Origin: Ignavibacteriales bacterium | Lineage (GTDB): Bacteria > Bacteroidota > Ignavibacteria > UBA10030 | Reading direction: 5' to 3' | NCBI GenBank assembly: GCA_026390575.1 | Contig: JAPLFR010000001.1 | Span: forward strand, 248,001 to 312,000 | DNA: 64,000 nucleotides | Part shown: positions 17,191-25,598 of the stretch, one piece after another | Layout: each line of letters opens with the position of its first letter | Numbering within the stretch: position 1 is the first letter of the stretch | The notes under the pieces: model-generated | The model's input: only the letters and a program-made list of their open reading frames with translations | What the model was told of the DNA's origin: nothing | Databases searched by the model: none | Position numbers and translations under genes: made by a program

Positions 17191-18414
17191 ATGGAATTCT
17201 CTGAAATATTTAAAATGTCTTTGACTGCTATCCGCTCCAACAAACTTCGCTCTGCGTTGACGTTGCTGGGTATTATTGTTGGAGTATTCTCTATTATCGG
17301 CGTCATGACAGCCGTTCAGGTACTGCAGAACAGTATTGAAGATGGTTTAAGCGGTCTTGGAGCCAATACTTTTCAGGTACAGAAGGAGCCGGTTATGGCA
17401 GGTCATACCAAGTGGCTCAAATCATTGAAGTGGAAAGATATACGCTATCCACAAGGATTGATTGTCAAGGAGAAGATGACGCTTGCTCAATCTGTTGCGC
17501 TTGAATCATGGAAAGGCGGACAGACTATTCAATTTGGATCTTTGAAGACAAATCCAAGTGTTGCCGTGGCTGGAGAAGAGCCCGACGGTATGCCCACAAA
17601 TAACTGGACGATCAAAGAAGGACGGAGCCTCAATGATGATGATGTTCGCTACAGCTCCTTTGTTGTAATTCTTGCTCAGGATATTATTAATAAAATCTTT
17701 CCCCATGGCGGTGCTGTAGGAAGTGAGGTTCGTATCGGTGATGATCGCTATCGTGTTATTGGAACATTTGAGCCGAAGGGATCGAGTTTGGGGGGAAATA
17801 GTGATAATTATGTCGTTATACCATTGAGCACTTTCCTCAATACATATGGAAAACTTCGTAGCATACATATTATGATCAAAGCGAAAAATGCAGAAGTGTA
17901 TGAGGATTGTGTTGAGGAAGCACGCATGATTCTTCGGAGTATACGTAACGTAGCACCGGGCGATGAAGATGATTTTACCATCTTTTCTAATGACTCGCTC
18001 ATCTCGACCTTTAATGAATTTACACAGTATGTCAAACTTGGTGTTGGATTCATGAGCTTCATCTCATTGCTTGCCGCCGGTATCGGCATTATGAATATCA
18101 TGCTGGTCTCTGTCACCGAACGCACCAGAGAGATTGGTATTCGGAAGGCGCTTGGTGCTCGAAGAGCAAATATACTTTCGCAGTTTATCACCGAGGCTAT
18201 TGTACTGTGTGAAATCGGCGGCGTTATCGGTGTTGGGCTTGGCATCCTTGGCGGCAATTTGGCTGCCCTTGCTCTTAATTTTCCACCTGTATTTCCTCTT
18301 GATTGGGCGCTAATTGGATTTGCAATCACGACGTTTGTGGGAGTAGTGTTTGGTGTCTATCCAGCCTGGAAAGCTGCAAATCTCGATCCTATCGACTCTT
18401 TAAGATACGAATAA
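17191..18414 (+). CDS. FtsX/MacB-type ABC permease, type B copy 1
   Basis: The 407-aa protein shares the A-type topology but belongs to a distinct subfamily: N-terminus MEFSEIFKMSLTAIRSNKLRSALTLLGIIVG, a periplasmic domain with GLSGLGANTFQVQK, and the C-terminal FtsX domain with TERTREIGIRKALGARRANILSQFI, ending in AANLDPIDSLRYE. The last 312 bp before the final codons (18088-18399) are nearly identical in DNA to 20821-21132 of copy B2, whereas the preceding sequence is clearly diverged. Type A and B are present in each duplicated unit, which supports A-B heterodimers. Confidence 0.93.
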   Translation: MEFSEIFKMSLTAIRSNKLRSALTLLGIIVGVFSIIGVMTAVQVLQNSIEDGLSGLGANTFQVQKEPVMAGHTKWLKSLKWKDIRYPQGLIVKEKMTLAQSVALESWKGGQTIQFGSLKTNPSVAVAGEEPDGMPTNNWTIKEGRSLNDDDVRYSSFVVILAQDIINKIFPHGGAVGSEVRIGDDRYRVIGTFEPKGSSLGGNSDNYVVIPLSTFLNTYGKLRSIHIMIKAKNAEVYEDCVEEARMILRSIRNVAPGDEDDFTIFSNDSLISTFNEFTQYVKLGVGFMSFISLLAAGIGIMNIMLVSVTERTREIGIRKALGARRANILSQFITEAIVLCEIGGVIGVGLGILGGNLAALALNFPPVFPLDWALIGFAITTFVGVVFGVYPAWKAANLDPIDSLRYE

Positions 18415-18581
18415 AGTCGATATGGGAATATTTCCCGTTATTTTAATTGAGATCGATTTTGGGTGATAGGGAAATGCTGATTTACTGCAAACCAGGACAA
18501 CCCAATCTCAGTGAGGTCTTCGTTTTATAACGATCTAACGAATAAGCCACACTGAAATGGAAGTCCATAGATGTTCATAGC

Positions 18582-18650
18582 AAGATGGAAGAGGACGCAC
18601 CGATGAAGAATCGAATTGCCATAACTCGATCAACAAAGGTCATGGTATAA
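18582..18650 (+). pseudogene. Relic of the ABC ATPase 3' end
   Basis: These 69 bases align without gaps to the last 69 bases of the ATPase gene (15853-15921), with about 54 identities counted by eye, and the stop codon TAA is in the same place, one base before the next permease ATG. Nothing further upstream (18415-18581) resembles the ATPase. The relic shows that the duplicated segment started inside the ATPase gene. It has no start codon and no function is expected beyond carrying leader sequence for permease A2. Confidence 0.85.
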
Positions 18651-18651
18651 C

Positions 18652-19884
18652 ATGAAATTTGTATTTGATGAATTCAAAGAAGGGATGGCGATTGCATTTG
18701 CAGCCATCCGCGCTAATAAAATGCGTTCGGTGTTGACAACACTTGGCATTGTCATCGGTATTGTTTCTGTGACGCTTATGGGAACAGCGATTGAAGGGTT
18801 GGATCGCGCCTTCAATAAGAGTATAGCCGCTCTTGGAACGGATGTCTTGTATGTACAAAAGTTCCCGTGGATCATTAACGATGACGATTTTTGGAAACTG
18901 CGAAATAGGAAGGATATTCTGATACAGCACGCAAAAGCTATTGAAAAAAATTCTGAATATGCTAGTGCAGTTAACCCAGTCATAGGAACATTAAAAAATG
19001 TTAAATATGGACAAAAGCTTGTTGAAAACGTCGTTGTTGTCGGCACAGGTTCTGATATGCTTGAGACCAGCGGCGCGACTGTTGCATTTGGCCGTTTCTT
19101 TACACGAGTAGAAGCCGACGGAGGGCGGCCTGTGTGTGCCCTTGGATCTGAAGTTGCTGCCAATCTTTTCCCAAATGAAAATCCGATTGGGAAAATTGTT
19201 AAAATTGGCGGGTATCTATATCACGTATCAGGTGTTTTCGATAAACAAGGAAATTTTCTTGGATCGCAAAGTCTTGATAATAGAGTCTATGTCCCGATCA
19301 ACCGTTTCTTTAAAGAGTTTATGTCGTTTCGTGGCGGTATCCAGATTTGGGTGAAAGCAAAATCTGTGGGTGATTTGGATGAAACAAAAGAAGAAGTTCG
19401 TGGCATTATGCGTAAAACGCGCGGACTCAAACCGAAAGATCGTGATGACTTTGCGATTAACCAGCAAGAAATATTAGTTCAAACGTTTAATCAGATTGGC
19501 GGTGTTATTGCCGCGGTAGGTTTATTTGTTACAGGAATGTCGCTCTTTGTCGGTGGTATAGGAATTATGAATATTATGTTTGTATCGGTTACGGAACGCA
19601 CGAGAGAAATCGGAATCCGTAAAGCAATTGGTGCACCCCGGCGGACTATTCTTCTGCAGTTCTTGATGGAATCTGCAGCGTTATGTCTCATTGGCGGTAT
19701 CATCGGAATTATTATTGCCTTTCCAATAAGTCTGATAATTGATACGTTTCTTCCAACAGCTATGCCCTTGAGTGTGGTAGCCTTTGCTCTGGTTGTTTCT
19801 ATTATTGTTGGAATTGTTTCTGGATTTTTGCCGGCGTATCGGGCATCGCGTCTCGATCCTGTTGATGCATTAAGATATGAATAG
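18652..19884 (+). CDS. FtsX/MacB-type ABC permease, type A copy 2
   Basis: The 410-aa product is the same length as copy A1. It matches A1 almost exactly over the first 45 residues and through the C-terminal membrane domain (GGVIAAVGLF...TREIGIRKAIGAPRR). Differences concentrate at about residues 45-75 (SIAALGTDVLYVQKFPWIINDDDFWKLRN) and in scattered periplasmic positions, the pattern expected if the periplasmic domains are adapting to different partners or cargo. No frameshift or missing motif is visible. Its start sits at the same place relative to the ATPase-tail relic as A1's does to the real ATPase. Confidence 0.93.
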   Translation: MKFVFDEFKEGMAIAFAAIRANKMRSVLTTLGIVIGIVSVTLMGTAIEGLDRAFNKSIAALGTDVLYVQKFPWIINDDDFWKLRNRKDILIQHAKAIEKNSEYASAVNPVIGTLKNVKYGQKLVENVVVVGTGSDMLETSGATVAFGRFFTRVEADGGRPVCALGSEVAANLFPNENPIGKIVKIGGYLYHVSGVFDKQGNFLGSQSLDNRVYVPINRFFKEFMSFRGGIQIWVKAKSVGDLDETKEEVRGIMRKTRGLKPKDRDDFAINQQEILVQTFNQIGGVIAAVGLFVTGMSLFVGGIGIMNIMFVSVTERTREIGIRKAIGAPRRTILLQFLMESAALCLIGGIIGIIIAFPISLIIDTFLPTAMPLSVVAFALVVSIIVGIVSGFLPAYRASRLDPVDALRYE

Positions 19885-19926
19885 GAAAAGCTTTTTCTTT
19901 TAACTGTTTTGCTTTTGGCGTGACTC

Positions 19927-21147
19927 ATGGAATTCTCTGAAATATTTAAAATGTCTTTGACGGCCATCCGCTCCAACAAGCTTCGCTCGTCGTTGACGCT
20001 GCTTGGTATTATTGTCGGAGTATTTTCTATTATTGGTGTTATGACCGCCGTTCAGGTTCTGCAGAACAGTATTGAAGCTGGTTTGAGCGGTCTTGGAGCT
20101 AACACTTTCCAGATTCAAAAGCAGCCGGCAATTGCGAATCGTACTCAATATTTGAAATCGCTGAAATGGAAAGACTTTACATACGAACAGGCAAAAATAG
20201 CCAAGGAGCGGATTACACTTGCTCGATATGTCGGAATCGGAACATATCAGAGTTCAGAAACCATCCAATTTGGATCACTTAAAACTAATCCGAATGTTGA
20301 CGTTGGCGGAGAGGAACCGGAAGGGATTTATACCAACAACTGGACTATACGTGATGGAAGAAATTTCACGGATGATGACGTGAAATATTCCTCCATGGTT
20401 GTTATACTCATGGATGATGTTGTGAAAAAACTATTCCCTCATGGTGGTGCAGTTGGCAATATTGTCAGAGTAGGTGCTCAGCGTTATATGGTTATCGGAA
20501 CGTTTGAACCGAAAGGTTCATCAATAGGTGGAAATGATAACAAAGTGATTTTACCGCTCAGCACATTTCTTCAACAATATGGCAAGATTCGCAGTATCTA
20601 TCTCAAGGTCCAAGCGAAAAATGCAGAAATGTATGATGCTTGCATTGAGGAGACGCGGATGATTATCCGTACGATACGAAAAGTTGATCCCGGGGAAGAA
20701 GATAATTTTTATATTGCTTCGAACGACTCGCTTATTTCTACTTTTAATGAATTTACTCTCTACGTCAAACTCGGAGTTGGTTTTATGAGTTTCATCTCGC
20801 TGATAGCTGCCGGGATCGGTATTATGAATATCATGCTGGTCTCTGTCACCGAACGCACCAGAGAGATTGGTATTCGGAAGGCGCTTGGTGCTCGAAGAGC
20901 AAATATACTTTCGCAGTTTATCACCGAGGCTATTGTACTGTGTGAAATTGGCGGCGTTATCGGTGTTGGGCTTGGCATCCTTGGCGGCAATTTAGCTGCC
21001 CTTGCTCTTAATTTTTCACCTGTATTTCCACTTGATTGGGCGCTAATTGGATTTGCAATCACGACGTTTGTGGGAGTAGTGTTTGGTGTCTATCCAGCCT
21101 GGAAAGCTGCAAATCTCGATCCTATCGACTCTCTTCGATATGAGTAA
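19927..21147 (+). CDS. FtsX/MacB-type ABC permease, type B copy 2
   Basis: The 406-aa type B permease has an intact first helix, MacB-PCD periplasmic domain and FtsX domain. The periplasmic part resembles copy B3 more than B1 (both have QKQPAIA and KWKDxTYEQAKI), while the 3' 312 bp are almost identical to B1 in DNA. The gene is therefore a mosaic, most simply explained by gene conversion from or to B1. The gap to A2 is 42 bp, AT-rich and similar to the A1-B1 gap. Confidence 0.93.
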   Translation: MEFSEIFKMSLTAIRSNKLRSSLTLLGIIVGVFSIIGVMTAVQVLQNSIEAGLSGLGANTFQIQKQPAIANRTQYLKSLKWKDFTYEQAKIAKERITLARYVGIGTYQSSETIQFGSLKTNPNVDVGGEEPEGIYTNNWTIRDGRNFTDDDVKYSSMVVILMDDVVKKLFPHGGAVGNIVRVGAQRYMVIGTFEPKGSSIGGNDNKVILPLSTFLQQYGKIRSIYLKVQAKNAEMYDACIEETRMIIRTIRKVDPGEEDNFYIASNDSLISTFNEFTLYVKLGVGFMSFISLIAAGIGIMNIMLVSVTERTREIGIRKALGARRANILSQFITEAIVLCEIGGVIGVGLGILGGNLAALALNFSPVFPLDWALIGFAITTFVGVVFGVYPAWKAANLDPIDSLRYE

Positions 21148-21205
21148 TTAGAGAAGGCCGAGGGTTAGAGGGATCGGCATTTTTGATTCCCCCAGAAGAG
21201 CTTCT

Positions 21206-22426
21206 ATGCAATTTTCTGAAATAATAAAAATGGCTTTAACGGCCATCCGCTCCAACAAACTTCGCTCAGCGTTAACGTTGCTGGGTATTATTGTCGGAGT
21301 TTTTTCTATAATCGGTGTCATGACCGCAGTTCAGGTACTTCAGAACAGTATTGAAGTTGGTTTGAGCGGTCTTGGCACCAATACCTTTCAGATTCAGAAG
21401 CAGCCAGCTATCGCGACTCGCACACAATGGTTGAAATCACTGAAATGGAAAGATATTACATACGAACAGGCAAAAATTGTTAAAGAACGGGTAACACTTG
21501 CTCAGTATGTTGGTATCGGAGTATTTCAGGATGAACAGACCGTCCAGTTTGGGTCACTGAAAACCAATCCGGATGTTGGAGTCGGTGGTGAGGAGCCGGA
21601 AGGAATGCGGACGAACAACTGGACGATTAAAGATGGGAGAAATATCACGGATGATGATGTGAAATATGCCTCATACGTTATCATTCTTATGTCGGATGTT
21701 GAGAACAAACTGTTTCCGCATGGCGGAGCAGTCGGAAGTATTGTTAAAATGGGTGCGCACCGTTATACTGTTATTGGAACGTTTGAATCGAAAGGATCTA
21801 CAATAGCGGAGTCTGAAAACAAGGTAGTGATACCGCTCAGTACATTCCTTAATCAATACGGCAAGATACGTAGCGTCTATATTAAGGTGAAAGCAAAAAG
21901 TCCGGAAATGTATAATGATTGTGTCGAGGAAACACAAATGATTCTTCGCACGATACGAAAAGTTGCTCCCGGTGATGAAGATAATTTTTCTCTTTCCTCG
22001 AATGATTCGCTCATCGCGACCTTTAATGAATTTACTCTTTACGTCAAACTTGGCGTTGGATTCATGAGCTTCATTGCACTGATTGCAGCGGGGGTCGGCG
22101 TAATGAATATTATGCTTGTTTCCGTTACAGAACGTACTAAAGAAATTGGAATTCGAAAAGCGCTAGGTGCTCGTAGGTCAAATATCTTATCACAGTTTGT
22201 CACCGAAGCTATTGTCCTGTGTCAAATCGGTGGCATTGTCGGCGTCGGGCTTGGCATCCTTGGCGGCAACTTAACTGCGCTTGCATTGAATTTCCCGCCG
22301 GTCTTTCCGCTTGATTGGGCGCTGATTGGATTTGCGATTACGACCTTTGTTGGAGTAGTGTTTGGTGTCTACCCTGCCTGGAAAGCTGCAAATCTTGATC
22401 CGATCGATTCTCTTCGATATGAATAA
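21206..22426 (+). CDS. FtsX/MacB-type ABC permease, type B copy 3
   Basis: The 406-aa permease completes the array. It starts MQFSEIIKMALTAIRSNKLRSALT and ends in the shared AANLDPIDSLRYE. Synonymous differences from B1 and B2 run along its whole length, including the 3' end, so it has not taken part in the recent conversion. It carries small changes in the FtsX motif (TERTKEIGIRKALGARRSNIL). No type A gene accompanies it. It is the last gene of the locus; the next gene has its own ribosome-binding site and a signal peptide. Confidence 0.93.
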   Translation: MQFSEIIKMALTAIRSNKLRSALTLLGIIVGVFSIIGVMTAVQVLQNSIEVGLSGLGTNTFQIQKQPAIATRTQWLKSLKWKDITYEQAKIVKERVTLAQYVGIGVFQDEQTVQFGSLKTNPDVGVGGEEPEGMRTNNWTIKDGRNITDDDVKYASYVIILMSDVENKLFPHGGAVGSIVKMGAHRYTVIGTFESKGSTIAESENKVVIPLSTFLNQYGKIRSVYIKVKAKSPEMYNDCVEETQMILRTIRKVAPGDEDNFSLSSNDSLIATFNEFTLYVKLGVGFMSFIALIAAGVGVMNIMLVSVTERTKEIGIRKALGARRSNILSQFVTEAIVLCQIGGIVGVGLGILGGNLTALALNFPPVFPLDWALIGFAITTFVGVVFGVYPAWKAANLDPIDSLRYE

Positions 22427-22579
22427 ATAGATTTGTTGGTTTATCTTGTTATTTTTTTCCACGATTTCCCATCTTGCGCAATTCTTGATTATTTCTCCAA
22501 GAATAATACGACTGACGAATTTGATAAATCTGAAATAGAATGTTACTATTTAAAAATATTAATCTATAATGAGGATACT

Positions 22580-23080
22580 ATGAAAAAGCACATCATGTTG
22601 CTATCTACGGTAATACTATTAAGCTTGTTCTTCTTAAGTGTCTCTGCCCTGACCAAAACAGAGAATGCTGGTAACTGCGATACGACAAAATACACAATTG
22701 AAAACTGCATCAATAAGTTTTTATTAGAGAACATTGAAAAAACAAAAGTCGGATATCAATATTGGTTCGCTGATCCGAACCTTGCAGATGGAAAAACCTT
22801 GAAGATGAGTGTTGTCGCTCCGCACTCAGCAACACACCCGCCGCATGTCCATGCGGAAGACGAATTTTTCTTTATTCTTGAAGGAAAGGCAGAATTGTAT
22901 CTCAGAGGGAAGTGGACACCAGCTGAACCCTACACAAGTTTTTACTGTCCATCTAATGTCGAGCATGGCATTCGTAATGCCGGTGATACCGAATTAAAAT
23001 ATTTAGTGATCAAGCAGTATCAGAAAGATAATCCGGTGCGAAAGGAGTTCATGAAAAAGCAAGGAACTCCAGAACAATGA
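22580..23080 (+). CDS. Exported small cupin-domain protein
   Basis: The ATG at 22580, preceded by GAGGATACT, yields 166 aa with a signal peptide (MLLSTVILLSLFFLSVSA). An in-frame TTG at 22433 would bury this signal and is rejected. The cupin fold is indicated by the metal-binding motif HVHAEDE (H89, H91, E95), G-rich strands (ILEGKAELYLRGKW) and the second motif histidine H129 (NVEHGIRN). Cupins of this kind bind a divalent metal; the substrate is unknown. A strong hairpin just after the stop ends the transcript. Confidence 0.83.
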   Translation: MKKHIMLLSTVILLSLFFLSVSALTKTENAGNCDTTKYTIENCINKFLLENIEKTKVGYQYWFADPNLADGKTLKMSVVAPHSATHPPHVHAEDEFFFILEGKAELYLRGKWTPAEPYTSFYCPSNVEHGIRNAGDTELKYLVIKQYQKDNPVRKEFMKKQGTPEQ

Positions 23081-23084
23081 AGTT

Positions 23085-23119
23085 CAACTCCGACGCACCT
23101 TAAAGGTGCGTCGGAGTTG
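23085..23119. terminator. Bidirectional hairpin terminator between convergent genes
   Basis: Bases 23085-23101 are the reverse complement of 23103-23119, giving a GC-rich stem of about 15 usable base pairs (CTCCGACGCACC/GGTGCGTCGGAG core). It lies 5 nt after the cupin stop codon and before the convergent YbjQ-like gene. T-rich sequence follows on the + strand (TTCTATTTTATATTTTTT at 23130-23150). Confidence 0.8.
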
Positions 23120-23137
23120 TGTTACAGAAATTCTATT

Positions 23138-23467
23138 TTATATTTTTTCCACAACAACTGCTGTCCCATACGCCAATACTTCTGTAACACCGGCAGCGAT
23201 TTCTGTAGCATCATAGCGAAAGGCGAGAATACCATTACCACCGAGTTCTTCTGCATGCCGAATCATAAGTTCGTACGCATCGCGGCGAGTTTGTTCACAG
23301 AGTTCAGAGTAAAGACTTATGTTTCCACCAAAGAGAATCTGAAATCCAGCACCAATATTACCAAAGAGCGAGCGTGATCGAACGATGATACCGCGTACGA
23401 CACCGAGATTATTTATAACGCGGTATCCGTCAAGTTGAATATTCGTTGTGATGAGGGTGTGGTCCAT
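23138..23467 (-). CDS. YbjQ/UPF0145-family protein
   Basis: The 109-aa protein matches the YbjQ family across its length: LGVVRGIIVRSRSLFGNIGAGFQILFGGNI near the N-terminus, RRDAYELMIRHAEELGGNGILAFRYD in the middle and AYGTAVVVEKI at the end. Members form pentameric rings and are often described as putative heavy-metal-binding, but no function is established. It is monocistronic, facing the cupin gene. Confidence 0.9.
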   Translation of the reverse strand: MDHTLITTNIQLDGYRVINNLGVVRGIIVRSRSLFGNIGAGFQILFGGNISLYSELCEQTRRDAYELMIRHAEELGGNGILAFRYDATEIAAGVTEVLAYGTAVVVEKI

Positions 23468-23653
23468 CGGACTATTCTTTCATTAAAATTAAAAACTTCT
23501 GTGACTTGATTGGGAGGCGGTTCCCAATCCTGACCTTTGTCTATGTTGCATTCCCGTTCGGGAGAACATCTCCCTCATCACTTGGAAACATCAATACTTA
23601 AATCCCAAATCACTATTGTAAATCTGCAGCATGTGATCTGCCATCTGCCAAAT

Positions 23654-24874
23654 TCATTTCACTAATTGTTTCACCGTTTCATAATATTGTTGAATCTGCC
23701 GTTGGTATTCGTCGCCCGTGCCAGGACCATTAAAGCCAACATGGATTTTTTTCACAATCCCTTTCTTATCCACAAAGATGGTTGTCGGATAGCCGTTGAA
23801 GTTGTTTAATTGAGAGTGCAGTTTCTGTTGAACGTTTGCATTGTTTGTACTTCCGCAGAAAAGTACTGGATAGGTGAGACCAAAACGTGTTTGAAAGAGC
23901 GCAAGATTCTTCTTTGCCACTGCAGGATTATCACTGATCTCGAATGCAAGTCCGATGACTTCCAATCCATCCTTCCCAAATTCAGAGTAGATCTGTTGAA
24001 GAAGAGGTGCAGCATCCATGCAGTTATGGCACCAGGTTCCCATAATATCTATTACAAGTGCCTTATTCCTCAATGAGTAATCCTCACTGCTTATCACTGT
24101 ACCGGTCGATGTCGTTCCATAAAATGTGAACGGCACTTTTGGATTCTTCATGGTTGTGATGTATTCCGGTTTTAATTCTAACGTCAGTATCGATTGTGGA
24201 ACGAGCGTAAATTCCATCGGTTTGCCGCTTCTCGCGTACAAACTGCCATTCCACTGTGTGCCTTGCCGCTCAAGTTCCATGATAAATGCCTGCCATCCAG
24301 TGAAACGGGTTAGTGTCGCCTTGGGTCCGACCTGTGTGCCGGCAAGCAAACCATAATCGCCGTCCGGTGCTATGAGCGTTCCGAATATACTATCGTTCTT
24401 CATCCAAAAGTTTGCTATGGAAGTACTATCGATTCCATTTGAGCCGGAAATATAAGCTTGATATTTGCCTGCAAGCGGATGTCCAGTTGAAATCGCTGAC
24501 TTATTATTTTCTTTGGTACTGCCCTTTGGCGTTGAAACAAATTCGTTCCAGCTTGTATCAGCGCGATAGCGGAAAAATTTGCCGCGCCATTTCTTGCCGT
24601 TCCAAATTCCGCGCATTGCCGCACCGTATTCAGAAAAGATAAACGAAAGTGAATCATCATGAAGGAGAATTTCAGGAATCGAAGTTTGTTCTGTGCCATT
24701 GATAAAATAACCGGCCGGTGCAGTGGAATTCAAATCAAGGTAAAACTGGAACGGAATCTGTTTGTTCTCACCGATCGTGAGAGCGCCAACCCATCTCTCT
24801 TGTTTTGGAATATGGTGCTGGCATCCAAGTGATATGAAAACGCATGCAATGAACAGGAATCGTTTGATATTCAT
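23654..24874 (-). CDS. TlpA-like thiol:disulfide oxidoreductase lipoprotein
   Basis: The 406-aa product has a lipoprotein signal (lipobox ISLGC, Cys18), a beta-rich domain of about 220 residues resembling the N-terminal part of Bacteroidota TlpA/DUF4369-type proteins, and a C-terminal thioredoxin fold with the active site WCHNC (C282, C285) and a cis-Pro region (NFNGYPTTIFVDKKG). It should act in the periplasm as a reductase for protein thiols or cytochrome c maturation. The next gene (24878-25381) is immediately upstream with a 3-nt gap, implying an operon. A CHNC rather than CxPC centre is unusual but occurs in this family. Confidence 0.88.
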   Translation of the reverse strand: MNIKRFLFIACVFISLGCQHHIPKQERWVGALTIGENKQIPFQFYLDLNSTAPAGYFINGTEQTSIPEILLHDDSLSFIFSEYGAAMRGIWNGKKWRGKFFRYRADTSWNEFVSTPKGSTKENNKSAISTGHPLAGKYQAYISGSNGIDSTSIANFWMKNDSIFGTLIAPDGDYGLLAGTQVGPKATLTRFTGWQAFIMELERQGTQWNGSLYARSGKPMEFTLVPQSILTLELKPEYITTMKNPKVPFTFYGTTSTGTVISSEDYSLRNKALVIDIMGTWCHNCMDAAPLLQQIYSEFGKDGLEVIGLAFEISDNPAVAKKNLALFQTRFGLTYPVLFCGSTNNANVQQKLHSQLNNFNGYPTTIFVDKKGIVKKIHVGFNGPGTGDEYQRQIQQYYETVKQLVK

Positions 24875-24877
24875 AAA

Positions 24878-25381
24878 TTAAATCATTCCCGGATGTTTTC
24901 CTCCGCCAGCCACCGATAGAATTAAAATGATGATGAGGAGTAAAAATTGAACAAGATAAAACGTGGTGATGCTTTTACTTAAGATTTTGATGGTATGTTC
25001 TGCGTCTTCGTGTGCGGATTTCTCTGTGATGCCTTGTATTAATTTTGTACGGCGCCGGATAAGTATTGGACCGAAGACGGCTCCGTTGATGAGCAGGAAG
25101 GCGAAGAGAATAATTTTTGCAATCAACCAACCTTCGGTATACCAGAGATTAATATTGCCGTTGTAAAGATTAAAGATGTTCACGATGCCGGTGAGCAGCA
25201 TGACGACGGAGGCGATGGGTGAAAGCAAGCCGAAGCGGCGGCTAATCTTTCCAATGTAAAGTTTTTGATTCCAATCTTTCTCAGCACGAATTCTTCGTTC
25301 AATGATCCATCCGCCAAGAAGTGCTGTGAAGACCAATCCAAAACCAATGATGTGAAAAAGAAAATTAATTGAACCTCTCAT
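24878..25381 (-). CDS. Four-helix membrane protein, upstream of the TlpA-like gene
   Basis: The 167-aa protein has four hydrophobic helices (about 5-26, 54-75, 85-106, 138-160), with basic loops (ERRIRAEKDWNQKLYIGKISRR; IRRRTKL). The pattern recalls DUF2269/CopD-like small membrane proteins, including an N-terminal HIIG segment, but I cannot assign a family with confidence. A final GGGKHPGMI tail contains a possible metal-binding His. Its gene ends 3 nt before the TlpA-like lipoprotein gene, suggesting joint function in the envelope. Confidence 0.65.
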   Translation of the reverse strand: MRGSINFLFHIIGFGLVFTALLGGWIIERRIRAEKDWNQKLYIGKISRRFGLLSPIASVVMLLTGIVNIFNLYNGNINLWYTEGWLIAKIILFAFLLINGAVFGPILIRRRTKLIQGITEKSAHEDAEHTIKILSKSITTFYLVQFLLLIIILILSVAGGGKHPGMI

Positions 25382-25598
25382 ACTGACCTCGACGAAAAAG
25401 TGAATAAAATCATTTATCCGTATTCATCGCAAGATAAGAAAATGATTTGATAAAAAGGAAACGCATCCTCGAAGTCCTTCGTGAGAAAAATATGGTTCTT
25501 TAATAAACCGATTTGTGTGACGAACGGCGGCATCGAATCGATAATACAGTTGTCTCATTGTACTCTTCTAGAAATTTCAGCGGATGAATAACAAGAAA

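Larger units (their letters stand above)
15853..21147 (+). repeat. Tandem duplication: ATPase 3' tail + permease A + permease B, twice
   Basis: Unit 1 spans about 15853-18417 (ATPase tail, A1, B1) and unit 2 about 18582-21147 (ATPase-tail relic, A2, B2). The order, the first codons of A (MKF then FDEFKEGMAIAFAAIRANKMRSV in both), the AT-rich A-B spacers and the tail relic correspond in both units. About 164 bp (18418-18581) with no counterpart in unit 1 separates them. A third B copy follows at 21206-22426. The repeats match well in protein but mostly differ at synonymous sites, so the duplication is old except for the recent conversion tract described in the findings. Confidence 0.9.

Noticed and set aside
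15196-22426. Permease array as a lantibiotic or bacteriocin export locus
   Set aside because: No leader-peptide gene, cyclase or peptidase domain is present nearby; a general MacB-type efflux or envelope-stress system fits better.
22433-22579. Extended N-terminus for the cupin protein (start at TTG 22433)
   Set aside because: It would place 49 residues, with their own hydrophobic run, before a clear signal peptide, and the ATG at 22580 has a good ribosome-binding site.
25424-25558. 44-codon minus-strand ORF (MRQLYYRFDAAVRHTN...) between the membrane protein and GNAT genes
   Set aside because: It has an AGAAGAG sequence before the ATG but no recognisable family, and such length is common by chance; the 25382-25598 gap otherwise shows no feature.
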